A DNA stretch of 64,000 bases, taken from assembly GCF_900099915.1 (NCBI RefSeq), contig NZ_FNDB01000004.1:124001-188000 (forward strand), in the 5' to 3' direction. Position numbers and translations under genes: made by a program. Each line of letters opens with the position of its first letter. Position 1 is the stretch's first letter. Below are positions 8,195-17,269 of this stretch, piece by piece. Source of the DNA: Flavobacterium omnivorum. GTDB taxonomy: Bacteria; Bacteroidota; Bacteroidia; Flavobacteriales; Flavobacteriaceae. The notes beneath the pieces are model-generated. The model saw only the letters and a program-made list of their open reading frames with translations, was not told the origin of the DNA and searched no databases.

Positions 8195-8722
8195 TTAATC
8201 GTGTTTTCCATCAAAATGAGCCATCCATTTCCCTTGCGCTTTCATCACTTGTTCAATCACATCGCGTGCAGCTCCTTTTCCTCCATTTTTGTGCGAAATA
8301 TATTTTGAAATCGCTTTGATTTCAGGACTTGCATCTTGTGGACAAGTGGATAAACCCACTAATTTCATAACATGATAATCTGGAATATCATCGCCCATGT
8401 AGAGAACGTGTTCTGGATTTATTTGATAAATATCTGTATATTCGTCAAACGTTTCAACCTTGTCTGGCGTACCCAAATAAATATCTGTAATTCCAAGATT
8501 CCGCAATCGGACCCGAACCCCTTCATTGCTTCCCCCTGAAATAATGCACACATTATACCCACTTTCTACCGCCGCTTTCATGGCGTAACCATCACGAATA
8601 TTCATAGTTCTAAGAATTTCACCTTCGTTAGTTACAAAAACAGAACTGTCTGTAAGAACGCCATCGACATCAAAAATAAAAGTAGTGATGTCATTCATTA
8701 TTTCTTTATAACTTTTTGCCAT
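8195..8722 (-). CDS. HAD phosphatase, KdsC-like (KDO-8-phosphate phosphatase type)
   Basis: The 175-residue product contains the HAD nucleophile motif FDVDGVLTD (about residues 17-25), the IISGG motif II, and the DxxD-type motif GDDIPDYHVM. There is no cap domain, which is the C0 subclass shared by KdsC and related sugar-acid phosphatases. KdsC removes the phosphate from KDO-8-P in lipopolysaccharide core synthesis and works as a tetramer. The start overlaps the preceding DUF2520 gene by 17 bp, so the two are translationally coupled. The KDO substrate is inferred from family, not seen. Confidence 0.85.
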   Translation of the reverse strand: MAKSYKEIMNDITTFIFDVDGVLTDSSVFVTNEGEILRTMNIRDGYAMKAAVESGYNVCIISGGSNEGVRVRLRNLGITDIYLGTPDKVETFDEYTDIYQINPEHVLYMGDDIPDYHVMKLVGLSTCPQDASPEIKAISKYISHKNGGKGAARDVIEQVMKAQGKWMAHFDGKHD

Positions 8723-9479
8723 TATGCTGTATAGATTGTGTTAGTATTTTATAAATATTGAGATGATTTTTATTTGATAAAAAAGCTTGATGGGCTTCAA
8801 TAGTGACCGTATCATTGCGTTTTGCAGGGCCTGTTTGTGCATCCTGCGGCGAAAGTACCATTATTTTATTTGCTGTTTCAGTAATTAAAGGTTTTAAAGT
8901 ACCAAACGGTACGTGATGCTCCTGACAAATTTCTTCCCCTATTTGATACAAATGATTCGTGAAATTATTGACAAATACGGCTGCAACATGTAAGGCTTTT
9001 CGTTGCTGGGAGTTAATGGCGAAAATAGAATCAGATATTGATTTAGCTACTTTAGATAGTAATTGAAAATCAGTTGCATTTTCGCTTTCTAAACAGATGG
9101 GAATAACAGTGAAATCGACTGGTTTGTTCTTCGTAAATGTTTGCAAAGGATAGAAAACTCCTTTTCGGTTTTCATCATTCAATGCGTTCAAGGGAACACT
9201 GCCAGAAGTATGTACCACCAATCTATTTTTGAAGGGAAACGCAGCGGCAACCAGTGAAATGGCATCATCTGAAACGGCAATAATATACAAATCGGCCTCC
9301 ATTAAGGATTCCCATTCATTTGTGATTTTATCCAATTCCACTAAATGAGAAACTGTTGCGATTTGTCTGGAATAGACCTGCACCAATTTGACTTCCGTTC
9401 CTGAATTTGGACCGTTTTGAAATGCTGCAATCAAGTGCTGCGCCACATTTCCAGAACCGATAATTACTACTTTGACCAT
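8706..9479 (-). CDS. Rossmann-like plus DUF2520 domain protein
   Basis: The 257-residue product starts with a NAD(P)-binding Rossmann motif (MVKVVIIGSGNVAQHL) and has a second conserved block, HTSGSVPL, in the first half. The C-terminal half (about 135-257, with HVAAVFVNNFTNH) is the helical DUF2520 domain, which resembles the dimerising domain of 6-phosphogluconate-type dehydrogenases. An oxidoreductase role is likely but the substrate is unknown. It is the first gene of the run DUF2520 - KdsC-like - UbiA - Maf - MscS. A divergent promoter gap of 200 bp separates it from the cytochrome maturation gene at 9680. Confidence 0.85.
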   Translation of the reverse strand: MVKVVIIGSGNVAQHLIAAFQNGPNSGTEVKLVQVYSRQIATVSHLVELDKITNEWESLMEADLYIIAVSDDAISLVAAAFPFKNRLVVHTSGSVPLNALNDENRKGVFYPLQTFTKNKPVDFTVIPICLESENATDFQLLSKVAKSISDSIFAINSQQRKALHVAAVFVNNFTNHLYQIGEEICQEHHVPFGTLKPLITETANKIMVLSPQDAQTGPAKRNDTVTIEAHQAFLSNKNHLNIYKILTQSIQHNGKKL

Positions 9480-9640
9480 GGGACAAAATTAGGAAAAAAA
9501 TATTAAGAGTTTTAGTCAAATTTTCCGTTGCTAAAACAGTGCTATTATCCCAAAAAAGAGAATATTTTTAGCTTTGTCTACCACACTTAATTTTGGATTA
9601 AATTAACAAATGTCCGAATATAGAAGTCAACATTTTTAAG

Positions 9641-9648
9641 TACTTTTG
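9641..9648 (+). promoter_or_regulatory. -7 element before the ResB/CcsA gene
   Basis: TACTTTTG matches TAnnTTTG and lies 31 bp before the ATG at 9680. No convincing -33 TTG is seen upstream. Confidence 0.45.
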
Positions 9649-9679
9649 TGGCACTTTTACAAAACATAATCCCATAAAA

Positions 9680-12600
9680 ATGGATAAAAAAATATTTTCT
9701 TTTTTGTTTTCAACTCGATTAATGGCTTTTCTTTTTATTGCTTACGCAGTAGCCATGGCAACCGGAACTTTTATCGAAAGTAAATACAACACCGATACCG
9801 CAAAAATTTTAATCTACAATGCATGGTGGTTTGAAGCCATTCACGTCTTTTTCTTAATCAATTTTATTGGAAATATTAAGCGTTACCAGCTGTTAAAAAA
9901 AGAAAAATGGGCTACTTTATTACTCCATTTATCTTTCATATTTATTATTACTGGTGCGTTTGTAACTCGTTATATTAGCTATGAAGGAATGATGCCCATT
10001 CGCGAAGGCGCAGCTGAAAATCAAATTTTTTCAGATAAAACCTTTTTAACTGTTTTTGTAGATGGTGAATATAAGGGCGAAATGAAACGCAGGGTTTTTG
10101 AAAAGAAAGTATTGCTTTCCCCAGCGACAAATAATAGTTTTAGTATTTCCGAAAAATTTGCTGATACACCATTTAAAGTAGAATATGAAAACTTCATCAT
10201 GGGAGCTAAAGAATATATAAAACCCGATCCAAATGGAATTGTATATTTAAAAATAGTGGAAGCGGGAGATGGCGGTCGTCACGAGCATTTCTTGAAAGAA
10301 GGCGAAGTGCAAAATATTCATAATGTATTATTTTCATTAAATAAATATACGGATGGTGCCATAAACATTACTACCACAGGAAGTGCTTATACGATCCAAA
10401 CCCCTTTTGAAGGGAACTTTATGAGGATGGCTGATAAACTGCAAGGCAAAGTCACAAAAGATGATGTACAGCCGCTAATGATGCGCTCTTTATACAGTAT
10501 TGGCGAAATGCGTTTTGTATTTCCAGATCCAGCGGTTAAGGGCGTCGTAGATTATGAATCTGAAAATGATTTTAAAGCGAAAACTCATGAAGATGCATTG
10601 GTACTTAAGGTCAAAGCCGATGGACAAGAAAAAACAGTAACTATTTTAGGTTCTAAAGGTAAAATAGGGGATTCTAAAACAGTAAAGATTGGAAACATTG
10701 ACTATACTTTTTTCTATGGAAGTAAAGCGTATATTTTGCCATTTAAGATAAAACTAAATGACTTTATTGCACAAAAATATCCTGGAACAGAGAAAAGTTA
10801 TTCCTCGTTTGAAAGTAAAGTTACCGTTCAAGACAAAGAACCTTTTGATGCCAGAATATTTATGAATAACGTTTTGGATCATGATGGATATCGTTTTTTT
10901 CAATCAGGATTTGATCCAGATGAAAAAGGGACAATTCTATCTGTAAATCATGATTTTTGGGGAACAGCGCTAACTTATGCCGGTTATTTTATGTTGTATT
11001 TTGCCATGATGGCCATTATGTTTACTAAATATTCTCGTTTCGCAGATATCAAACGCAAGCTGGAAGTGGTTAAAACTAAGAAAGCTAAATTGTTGACCAT
11101 TTTAGTTTTTATGTTCAGTTTCAATAGTTTCGCACAAGAACAGGAACATGACCACGCGGATCACGAAGGACATGCGCATACGGAAGCTGAAGCAGCACCT
11201 GCAACACACTCAAACCACATTAAAGAAGTTTTAAGTCAAGAGGAACTTAATTCTCTAATAACAAAATACAAAGTGCCAGAAGGACACGCAGCTAAATTTG
11301 GTAGACTTGTAATCCAAGATGGTGGTGGAAGAATGAAACCTATTAACACGTTTTCATCAGAGTTATTGCGTAAAGTGAGTCATGATGATTCTTATAAAGG
11401 AATGAATTCCGACCAGGTATTTTTGTCCATGACACAATACGCGAGTTACTGGATTGAAATTCCTATTATTTACATCAAAAGTGGGAATGATAGTATTCGT
11501 AAAATTATCGGAATTGATAAAGAGGCAAAATTCGCTCCTTTTGCCTCTTTCTTTGATAAAAAGGGAAATTATAAGCTTACTAAATATTTAGAAGAAGCCT
11601 TCAAAGCTGCTAATCCCAACCAGTTTGAAAAAGATTTTATAGAAACCGACAAGAAGGTCAATCTGATGGAATCTGCTTTGAGCGGACGAATCTTAAAGAT
11701 TTTCCCAATACCTGAGGATAAAAATAACAAATGGGTTTCCTACTTAGAACTCAATGAATCTGGATTCAAAGGTATGGAAGCAACGTATACTAAAAATGTA
11801 CTGCCTTTGTATTTCGGCTCGTTAGCGAATGCTTCAAGTACGAATGATTTCAAAACTGCTGATGAATTACTGGAAAGTATCAATGGTTTTCAAAAACGTT
11901 TTGGTAGCAAAGTGATGCCTAGCGAAGAAAAGATCACTTCGGAAGTCTTGTATAATAAATATGATGTGTTTAAAAAATTGCCGTATTGGTATATTTTCGC
12001 GTCTATTTTGATGTTGTTGTTTACCATTATGAACATCTTCAAGGAAAGAAAAGTATTGAATTACTTGGTTAATTTCATGCACATTGTCATTGTTGCATTG
12101 TTTGCCTTACACACCTTTGGATTAATCGCAAGATGGTATATTTCCGGTCACGCACCTTGGAGTAATGCGTATGAATCGATTATATATGTGGCTTGGGCAA
12201 CGATGTTTTTTGGTTTAGCTTTCGATAGAAAATCGAAGCTTACCGTAGCTTCATCCGCATTTGTAACGGCTATGATTTTGGCAGCAGCCTACATGAACTG
12301 GATTGATCCTGAAATTGCAAATTTGCAACCTGTTCTAAATTCCTACTGGTTAATGATACACGTTGCAGTAATTGTGGCTAGTTATGGCCCCTTTGCTTTA
12401 GGATTTATTTTAGGAGCAGTTTCATTATTGTTGATTTTATTTACCAATGAAAAAAACAAAGCCAAAATGGATTTGAATATTCAGGAAATTACCTATATCA
12501 ATGAATTAGCGTTAACAATTGGTTTAATTATGTTGACTATAGGAAACTTCCTTGGTGGACAATGGGCCAATGAAAGTTGGGGACGTTACTGGGGATGGGA

Positions 12601-12886
12601 TCCAAAAGAAACTTGGGCATTGATCAGTATTATGGTGTATGCTTTTGTAATTCATGCTCGATTTGTTCCTTCCTTGCGAGGTAAATGGATTTTTAATTTG
12701 ATGAGTATGTTTGCTTTTATATCCATTTTATTCACTTATTATGGGGTAAACTTTCACTTGGTAGGACTGCATTCGTATGCTAGCGGTGAAGCACATTCAT
12801 TGAGCTGGATTTGGTATTCATTAGGAGGAATTGCTTTATTTGGAGCCGTTTCCTATCCTAAATATAAGAAGTATTACAAGAAATAA
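9680..12886 (+). CDS. fused ResB-CcsA system II cytochrome c maturation protein
   Basis: One 1068-residue protein joins both halves of the system II heme handling machine. Residues 1-470 are ResB-like (N-terminal membrane segments, a large periplasmic beta domain, and a membrane segment near 430-455). After a His/Glu-rich linker (about 488-515, many H, D, E, A) comes a further soluble region, and from about 760 the multi-spanning CcsA part with the heme-binding WWD-type motif WGRYWGWDPKETWAL near residue 975 and conserved His residues in flanking helices. It exports heme and attaches it to apocytochromes c outside the inner membrane. The fused order is common in Bacteroidota. It stands alone, with its own promoter and a terminator directly after. 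Confidence 0.93.
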   Translation: MDKKIFSFLFSTRLMAFLFIAYAVAMATGTFIESKYNTDTAKILIYNAWWFEAIHVFFLINFIGNIKRYQLLKKEKWATLLLHLSFIFIITGAFVTRYISYEGMMPIREGAAENQIFSDKTFLTVFVDGEYKGEMKRRVFEKKVLLSPATNNSFSISEKFADTPFKVEYENFIMGAKEYIKPDPNGIVYLKIVEAGDGGRHEHFLKEGEVQNIHNVLFSLNKYTDGAINITTTGSAYTIQTPFEGNFMRMADKLQGKVTKDDVQPLMMRSLYSIGEMRFVFPDPAVKGVVDYESENDFKAKTHEDALVLKVKADGQEKTVTILGSKGKIGDSKTVKIGNIDYTFFYGSKAYILPFKIKLNDFIAQKYPGTEKSYSSFESKVTVQDKEPFDARIFMNNVLDHDGYRFFQSGFDPDEKGTILSVNHDFWGTALTYAGYFMLYFAMMAIMFTKYSRFADIKRKLEVVKTKKAKLLTILVFMFSFNSFAQEQEHDHADHEGHAHTEAEAAPATHSNHIKEVLSQEELNSLITKYKVPEGHAAKFGRLVIQDGGGRMKPINTFSSELLRKVSHDDSYKGMNSDQVFLSMTQYASYWIEIPIIYIKSGNDSIRKIIGIDKEAKFAPFASFFDKKGNYKLTKYLEEAFKAANPNQFEKDFIETDKKVNLMESALSGRILKIFPIPEDKNNKWVSYLELNESGFKGMEATYTKNVLPLYFGSLANASSTNDFKTADELLESINGFQKRFGSKVMPSEEKITSEVLYNKYDVFKKLPYWYIFASILMLLFTIMNIFKERKVLNYLVNFMHIVIVALFALHTFGLIARWYISGHAPWSNAYESIIYVAWATMFFGLAFDRKSKLTVASSAFVTAMILAAAYMNWIDPEIANLQPVLNSYWLMIHVAVIVASYGPFALGFILGAVSLLLILFTNEKNKAKMDLNIQEITYINELALTIGLIMLTIGNFLGGQWANESWGRYWGWDPKETWALISIMVYAFVIHARFVPSLRGKWIFNLMSMFAFISILFTYYGVNFHLVGLHSYASGEAHSLSWIWYSLGGIALFGAVSYPKYKKYYKK

Positions 12887-12905
12887 GTTGTAAATATTTT
12901 ACATA

Positions 12906-12938
12906 TAAAAAGGTTCAACTGTGAAGTTGAACCTTTTT
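12906..12938. terminator. bidirectional intrinsic terminator
   Basis: The stem AAAAAGGTTCAACT / AGTTGAACCTTTTT has a tiny loop and follows the ResB/CcsA stop by about 20 bp. It also faces the convergent anti-sigma gene at 12964. Confidence 0.85.
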
Positions 12939-12963
12939 TAAGTATTATAGAAAAAGAGTTTTT

Positions 12964-13749
12964 TTATACTTTTCCTAAAGTATATAATTGTTCCATTGTA
13001 GGAGTCAGACTTCCTCCTTTAGGCTCAAGTGTAATTCCAAATGCTTCAGCTTCATTAGCATTATTCACCGCAAATAATTTTTGTTCGTTCACATTGAAGT
13101 CTTCTAACAATCCAATACTGGTTGGAGTCAAAGGGCTTAATTTTAATGCCCAAACTTGATACACCATTCCTTCTGGTGGGTCCGGTAAACCAGCGGCATC
13201 AATATACACTACTTTAGTGTCTTGATTCCAATACACTTTAGCCGAAGATTCTGGAGCAACTGCTTGGCCGCCAAGGGCTACAACCGTGTTTTTAACATCT
13301 CTAACAACCGCTAAACTGGTTTCATTTGCCGTATTTTTCAATTTTAATACATTAAAATCTTTCTCTAATTTTGCTTTTTCAATTTCAGTAGTGGCGACCT
13401 GCGTTGAAGTCTGATTTAACTGGTTGTATTGGTAACCAATACCTACCAATAATAACACAGCTGCGGCCCAACCAATGTATTGAGACCTGTTTTTAGTAGG
13501 TTCTAATTGTATGACTTCAGCATGTTTCAGTTCTAATTTCTCTTTAATTTTCTCGAAAGTAGCTACCGAATGAAATGGTGAAAAGCTAGATGATAGCGAC
13601 ACAATTGATTTCTCAATAGCGATAATTTCAGCATTTATTTCCGGGTTGTTTTTTGCCATTGTGGCAACCTCCTCGCTTTCGGTTTCATTTAGTGAACCGT
13701 AAACATAAAGTTCCAGAATTCCTGATTCAATATATTCTTTTGTTTCCAT
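12964..13749 (-). CDS. RskA-type anti-sigma factor
   Basis: The 261-residue product has an N-terminal helical sigma-binding region (about 1-95, starting METKEYIESGILELYVYG), one membrane segment (YIGWAAAVLLLVGIGYQY, about 98-117), a coiled-coil stretch, and a C-terminal extracytoplasmic RskA domain (about 165-261, with VYIDAAGLPDPPEGMVYQVW). No zinc-binding HxxxCxxC motif is present, so it belongs to the zinc-less class. Its ATG shares one base with the stop of the sigma gene (TAATG), so it is translated in step with its partner. It is inferred to hold the ECF sigma factor at the membrane until a signal releases it. Confidence 0.92.
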   Translation of the reverse strand: METKEYIESGILELYVYGSLNETESEEVATMAKNNPEINAEIIAIEKSIVSLSSSFSPFHSVATFEKIKEKLELKHAEVIQLEPTKNRSQYIGWAAAVLLLVGIGYQYNQLNQTSTQVATTEIEKAKLEKDFNVLKLKNTANETSLAVVRDVKNTVVALGGQAVAPESSAKVYWNQDTKVVYIDAAGLPDPPEGMVYQVWALKLSPLTPTSIGLLEDFNVNEQKLFAVNNANEAEAFGITLEPKGGSLTPTMEQLYTLGKV

Positions 13750-14279
13750 TATACTTTCAAATAATTTCGTAGATCGTTAATACAGTTTCTATTTTGCGTT
13801 TTTACTGTCCCCAAAGGTATTGCCAATTCATCTGAAGCTTCTTGTTGGGTATACCCTTTAAAAAACAGTAAATCAATTATTTGAATACATTTTGGTTTCA
13901 GCCTTTTTACAAATTCCTGTAAACCTATAGTATCCATTTTTTCAGACAATTTAGAACTGTCTTCAAAGTGATTTACGAAATTATCAGTAGAAAGGTTTTT
14001 TTGACTGTTATTAAAGTTTTTAGAACGCAGTTTATCTATAGAGGTGTTTCTGGCAATATTGAGAATCCAAGTGTAGAATCTTCCTTTACTCTCATGGTAG
14101 GAATCAATGTTTTTCCAGATTTTTACAAACACCTCTTGAAGAACGTCTTCAGCTTCTTCTCTATTCTTTACAAGAACATTGACAACCGAAAAGAGACTTT
14201 TGGAATACATATCATATAAATGTGTAAATGCCCTTTCGTCTTTCTTATAAATTAGTACTAATAACTCTTCTTGACTCAT
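13749..14279 (-). CDS. ECF-family RNA polymerase sigma factor
   Basis: The 176-residue product has sigma region 2 (about 20-85, AEDVLQEVFVKIWKNID with the DxxQ-type -10 recognition helix) and region 4 with a helix-turn-helix (about 120-175, YTQQEASDELAIPLGTVKTQ). The length fits ECF factors. It is followed by its anti-sigma gene in the usual overlap. The pair is divergent from the DUF4331/TPR/TonB receptor genes at 14510-19483, which are the obvious candidates for its target operon. That target assignment is inference from position. Confidence 0.93.
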   Translation of the reverse strand: MSQEELLVLIYKKDERAFTHLYDMYSKSLFSVVNVLVKNREEAEDVLQEVFVKIWKNIDSYHESKGRFYTWILNIARNTSIDKLRSKNFNNSQKNLSTDNFVNHFEDSSKLSEKMDTIGLQEFVKRLKPKCIQIIDLLFFKGYTQQEASDELAIPLGTVKTQNRNCINDLRNYLKV

Positions 14280-14299
14280 ATCTTATTGTTTTTGTTGTA

Positions 14300-14307
14300 C
14301 AAACTTA
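14300..14307 (-). promoter_or_regulatory. -7 element before the sigma gene
   Basis: The minus strand reads TAAGTTTG, a match to TAnnTTTG, about 21 bp before the ATG at 14279. The closeness suggests a short leader. Confidence 0.4.
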
Positions 14308-14461
14308 TACAATCTTATTTAAAAATACTCGATTTTATCGAATTCAAGACAGTAAATAAAATAAATTGAAAATAATTATATTTTTTTTAAGTATGTAAAG
14401 TATTGAATTGCAAATACTTAATAATTAAATTGATTTTTTTTTATGTTTTAGAAAACCAAAT

Positions 14462-14480
14462 CGGAAACTATCCCGTAAAT
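14462..14480 (+). promoter_or_regulatory. candidate ECF-dependent promoter of the DUF4331 operon
   Basis: The stretch CGGAAACTATCCCGTAAAT, about 30 bp before the ATG at 14510, has the GGAAAC and CGTA words often seen in ECF promoters but with compressed spacing. It lies in the divergent region next to the sigma gene. Only position and words support it. Confidence 0.3.
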
Positions 14481-14509
14481 GACTGAATAACCTTTTAATT
14501 TAAAACAAA

Positions 14510-15163
14510 ATGAAAAAAACAAAAATGATTTTAGGTCTATCGCTAGTGGCGATTTCGGGCTTAATTTTAGTAGCAGCGGATCACATTGATGCTCCCGCAA
14601 CAATGTCAGGAGACGCAGGAGATATTACGGATGTATATGCTTTTCAAGGACAAAACACGAGTAATTTAGTATTTGCAGTAAACACTCAAGGCTTGTTGAG
14701 TCCTAATGCTACTGGCGCTGCTACATTTAAAGAAAATGTTATGGTAGAAATTAATATCGATAACAATGGGGACAATATTGAAGATTTAGTGATTCAAGCA
14801 ATCAAGAGAGATGACAAGATGTATTTCTTTGGACCAGTAGCTCCAGGAACTACAGGAACAACAAGTACAATTAAAACGAGTGCTGCTTCAGGAAATGTTA
14901 CTATTTCTCAATATGGTGCAACTGCTTTAACAGCGGAACAAAACGGAATGAAATTTTTTGCAGGACCAAGAGATGATCCTTTCTTTTTTGATTTAGGTCA
15001 ATTCAAAGCAATTCTAGGAGGAACAGCTACAGGATTTAAAAATCCAGGTACAGACACATTTGCAGGAACTAATGTAATGTCAATTGTAGTAGAAGTTCCA
15101 AAAACAATGTTGGGTTCATCAAGCACAATAAATGTTTGGGCTGAAACTAAGAAAAAACAATAA
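14510..15163 (+). CDS. DUF4331 protein, N-terminal-half type
   Basis: The 217-residue product has a signal peptide (MKKTKMILGLSLVAISG...) followed immediately by the characteristic opening of DUF4331 proteins, DHIDAPATMSGDAGDITDVYAF (about residues 25-46). It covers what looks like the first part of the longer DUF4331 family and ends in a basic AETKKKQ tail. It is followed 64 bp later by a second protein resembling the end of the family, as if one ancestral protein were split into two. The family is exported and of unknown function. The position next to an ECF sigma pair and before a TonB receptor suggests an envelope or metal-related role, which is not proven. Confidence 0.85.
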   Translation: MKKTKMILGLSLVAISGLILVAADHIDAPATMSGDAGDITDVYAFQGQNTSNLVFAVNTQGLLSPNATGAATFKENVMVEINIDNNGDNIEDLVIQAIKRDDKMYFFGPVAPGTTGTTSTIKTSAASGNVTISQYGATALTAEQNGMKFFAGPRDDPFFFDLGQFKAILGGTATGFKNPGTDTFAGTNVMSIVVEVPKTMLGSSSTINVWAETKKKQ

Positions 15164-15227
15164 TTAATTTTATTAAAAAAAGTAAAAACATGAAATCGAA
15201 AATTACGATTTCTTAAATACAAACATC

Positions 15228-15782
15228 ATGAGTAAAACAAATAAATTCAAAATTATAACAATCGCGCTAGTTGCTGCAGTTGTTTCAGTAAATTGTGATA
15301 ATAACGATTCTAACGGCGATGCTACTGTAAGTCTTGATTTTTCAGGAACTTTTGTTCAGCAAGATCAAATGGCACGACCTGCAATCAATACGGTATTCGT
15401 TGCTTCAGGACAGCCTAAAGATGATTTTAATGCTGCTATTCCTTCGGCTATGGGAGCTAAATACCAATCTATTTTTCAATCTAGATTGTTAGCGTTGAAT
15501 TCTGGATATACTACAAATGCCTTGGGTCAAACTGCTGCTCAGTTAACAGGTCTTTTGGCGACAGATGTATTAGGAGTATCTAAAACTGCACCAACCACTT
15601 TCTTTGATGGAACTAATGTATTAACCGGAAGAGCATTGGCAGATGACGTTATAGATGTTGAATTGCTATTGATTTTTGGTGGACCTACAGGTGGATCTAA
15701 TCCAACTCTTACTAAAGATAATGTAAATTCAAATGATAAAGCATTTGGGACTTCTTTCCCGTACCTAGCTTCTGCTTGGTAA
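15228..15782 (+). CDS. DUF4331-like lipoprotein, C-terminal-half type
   Basis: The 184-residue product has a lipoprotein-like signal (IITIALVAAVVSVNCDNN, Cys at about 23). Its last part, GRALADDVIDVELLLIFGG ... FGTSFPYLASAW, resembles the end of full-length DUF4331 proteins. The start of that family is absent and is instead found in the preceding gene. The two are therefore probably partners that assemble, or products of an ancient split. No enzymatic motif is visible. It is followed by a large-loop hairpin and an AAAC-repeat tract before the TPR gene. Confidence 0.8.
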   Translation: MSKTNKFKIITIALVAAVVSVNCDNNDSNGDATVSLDFSGTFVQQDQMARPAINTVFVASGQPKDDFNAAIPSAMGAKYQSIFQSRLLALNSGYTTNALGQTAAQLTGLLATDVLGVSKTAPTTFFDGTNVLTGRALADDVIDVELLLIFGGPTGGSNPTLTKDNVNSNDKAFGTSFPYLASAW

Positions 15783-15793
15783 TATTTATAAAA

Positions 15794-15836
15794 AAAAGCA
15801 GAGCGGGCATCCATTAGAACTATTCGTTCTGCTTTT
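15794..15836 (+). terminator. hairpin, weak terminator or attenuator
   Basis: AAAAGCAGA pairs with TCTGCTTTT around a 25-nt loop that itself contains AGAAC/GTTCT. The T-run is short, so partial read-through into the TPR and TonB receptor genes is likely. Confidence 0.45.
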
Positions 15837-15839
15837 CTT

Positions 15840-15862
15840 AAACAAACAAACAAACAAACAAA
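15840..15862 (+). repeat. AAAC tetranucleotide tract
   Basis: Nearly six uninterrupted copies of AAAC lie 20 bp before the ATG of the TPR lipoprotein gene. The tract could slip during replication and change the 5' leader length. Confidence 0.8.
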
Positions 15863-15881
15863 GAAAAAAAACAATTAGAGT

Positions 15882-17177
15882 ATGAAAACTTTAAAAACAC
15901 TATCATTTTTAGTTTTCACAATCCTATTCCTATTCGGTTGCGATACTAAATCAGAACAAATTACAAAAGCTGAAGATTATAACAAATACTTGATTTTAAA
16001 AGACAATAAATCATTGACTTTTGCTCATCAAGAAATTGATTTTTGGCAAAAAAAATACAATGTAGCTCCTAATCAAATCAGTTATTTAAGTCAACTAGCA
16101 TCGAACTACAACACACTTTTTGAATATACAGGAAATATTAAAAACCTATATAAAACGGAAGAATTATTGACAAAATCTAATGAAGCTTATGATTACTCTA
16201 GAGTTTCAACACTTCGATCTTTGGCAAGAAATTATATTTCGCAACACCGTTTTAAAGAAGCGTTGGTATTAGCAAGTAAAGCATTAGCCATAGGAGAAGG
16301 GAAAAAAGAAACTCAAAAATTATTGTTCGACGTTCAAATGGAATTGGGTAATTATCCTGAGGCCGTTAAAAATTTGAATGCGGTAAGAGACATGAATAGT
16401 TTTGATTATTTAATTCGTCTGGCAAAGTGGAATGATCACAAAGGGGATTTGGATACAGCAATAACTTTCATGGAAAAGGCAAGAGATATTGCTGAAAAAG
16501 AGGATAATAAAACACTTAAAATTTGGTCCTATTCTAACCTAGGAGATTTTTATGGTCATGCTGGAAGAATTCAGGAATCGTATGACAGTTTTCTAAAAAC
16601 ATTAGCATTAGACCCTAATTATTCCTATGCTTTAAAAGGAATTGCTTGGATTGTTTTCTCCAAAGAAAGAAATGCTAACGAAGCAAATAGAATTATTGAT
16701 GCTATTGCCACCACACATAATACGCCCGATTTTTATCTGTTAAAATCTCAAATTGCCGAATTTAAAGGAGATAAAACCAATGAAATAAGAAATAGAAATG
16801 CTTATTTTTCTATGATGGAGAAAAATAATTATGGTGCTATGTACAACAAATACAATGCTTTAATTTATGCTGATGATAAAGAAACGGCTTCAAAAGCATT
16901 AGAAATTGCTAAAATTGAAGTTGCACATAGACCTACTGCTGATTCCTATGATTTATTGGCTTGGTCTTATTTAAATGTAGGAGAAAATAAAAAAGCATTA
17001 GAAATTGCTCAGAATCATGTGGTTGGAAAATCATTTGAACCAAAGGTACAATACCACTTGGCAATGATTTATAAATCAAACAATTTAGCGATTAAAGCGA
17101 AACCTATTAAGGAAGAATTGCTGACTAGTTTGTATGAATTAGGTCCTAATTTCGAGCAAAAGGTAAACCAATTATAG
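15882..17177 (+). CDS. tetratricopeptide-repeat lipoprotein
   Basis: The 431-residue product carries a lipoprotein signal peptide (SFLVFTILFLFGCDTK, Cys at about 20) and at least seven TPR-like helical pairs spread over residues 70-420 (for example ALVLASKALAIGEGKKETQK and ESYDSFLKTLALDPNYSYALKGIAW). TPR lipoproteins act as docking platforms in the periplasm or on the inner face of the outer membrane. The gene lies between the DUF4331 pair and a TonB receptor, so it is inferred to work in the same uptake or sensing system. The leader carries the AAAC tract. Confidence 0.88.
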   Translation: MKTLKTLSFLVFTILFLFGCDTKSEQITKAEDYNKYLILKDNKSLTFAHQEIDFWQKKYNVAPNQISYLSQLASNYNTLFEYTGNIKNLYKTEELLTKSNEAYDYSRVSTLRSLARNYISQHRFKEALVLASKALAIGEGKKETQKLLFDVQMELGNYPEAVKNLNAVRDMNSFDYLIRLAKWNDHKGDLDTAITFMEKARDIAEKEDNKTLKIWSYSNLGDFYGHAGRIQESYDSFLKTLALDPNYSYALKGIAWIVFSKERNANEANRIIDAIATTHNTPDFYLLKSQIAEFKGDKTNEIRNRNAYFSMMEKNNYGAMYNKYNALIYADDKETASKALEIAKIEVAHRPTADSYDLLAWSYLNVGENKKALEIAQNHVVGKSFEPKVQYHLAMIYKSNNLAIKAKPIKEELLTSLYELGPNFEQKVNQL

Positions 17178-17269
17178 CGTATGAAATGAGCATAACCTGA
17201 AATTGGTGTCAAACACCAAATAAGATATGCGAATTCCATATTCCAATAAAAAGCAAATATTATCTTCGT

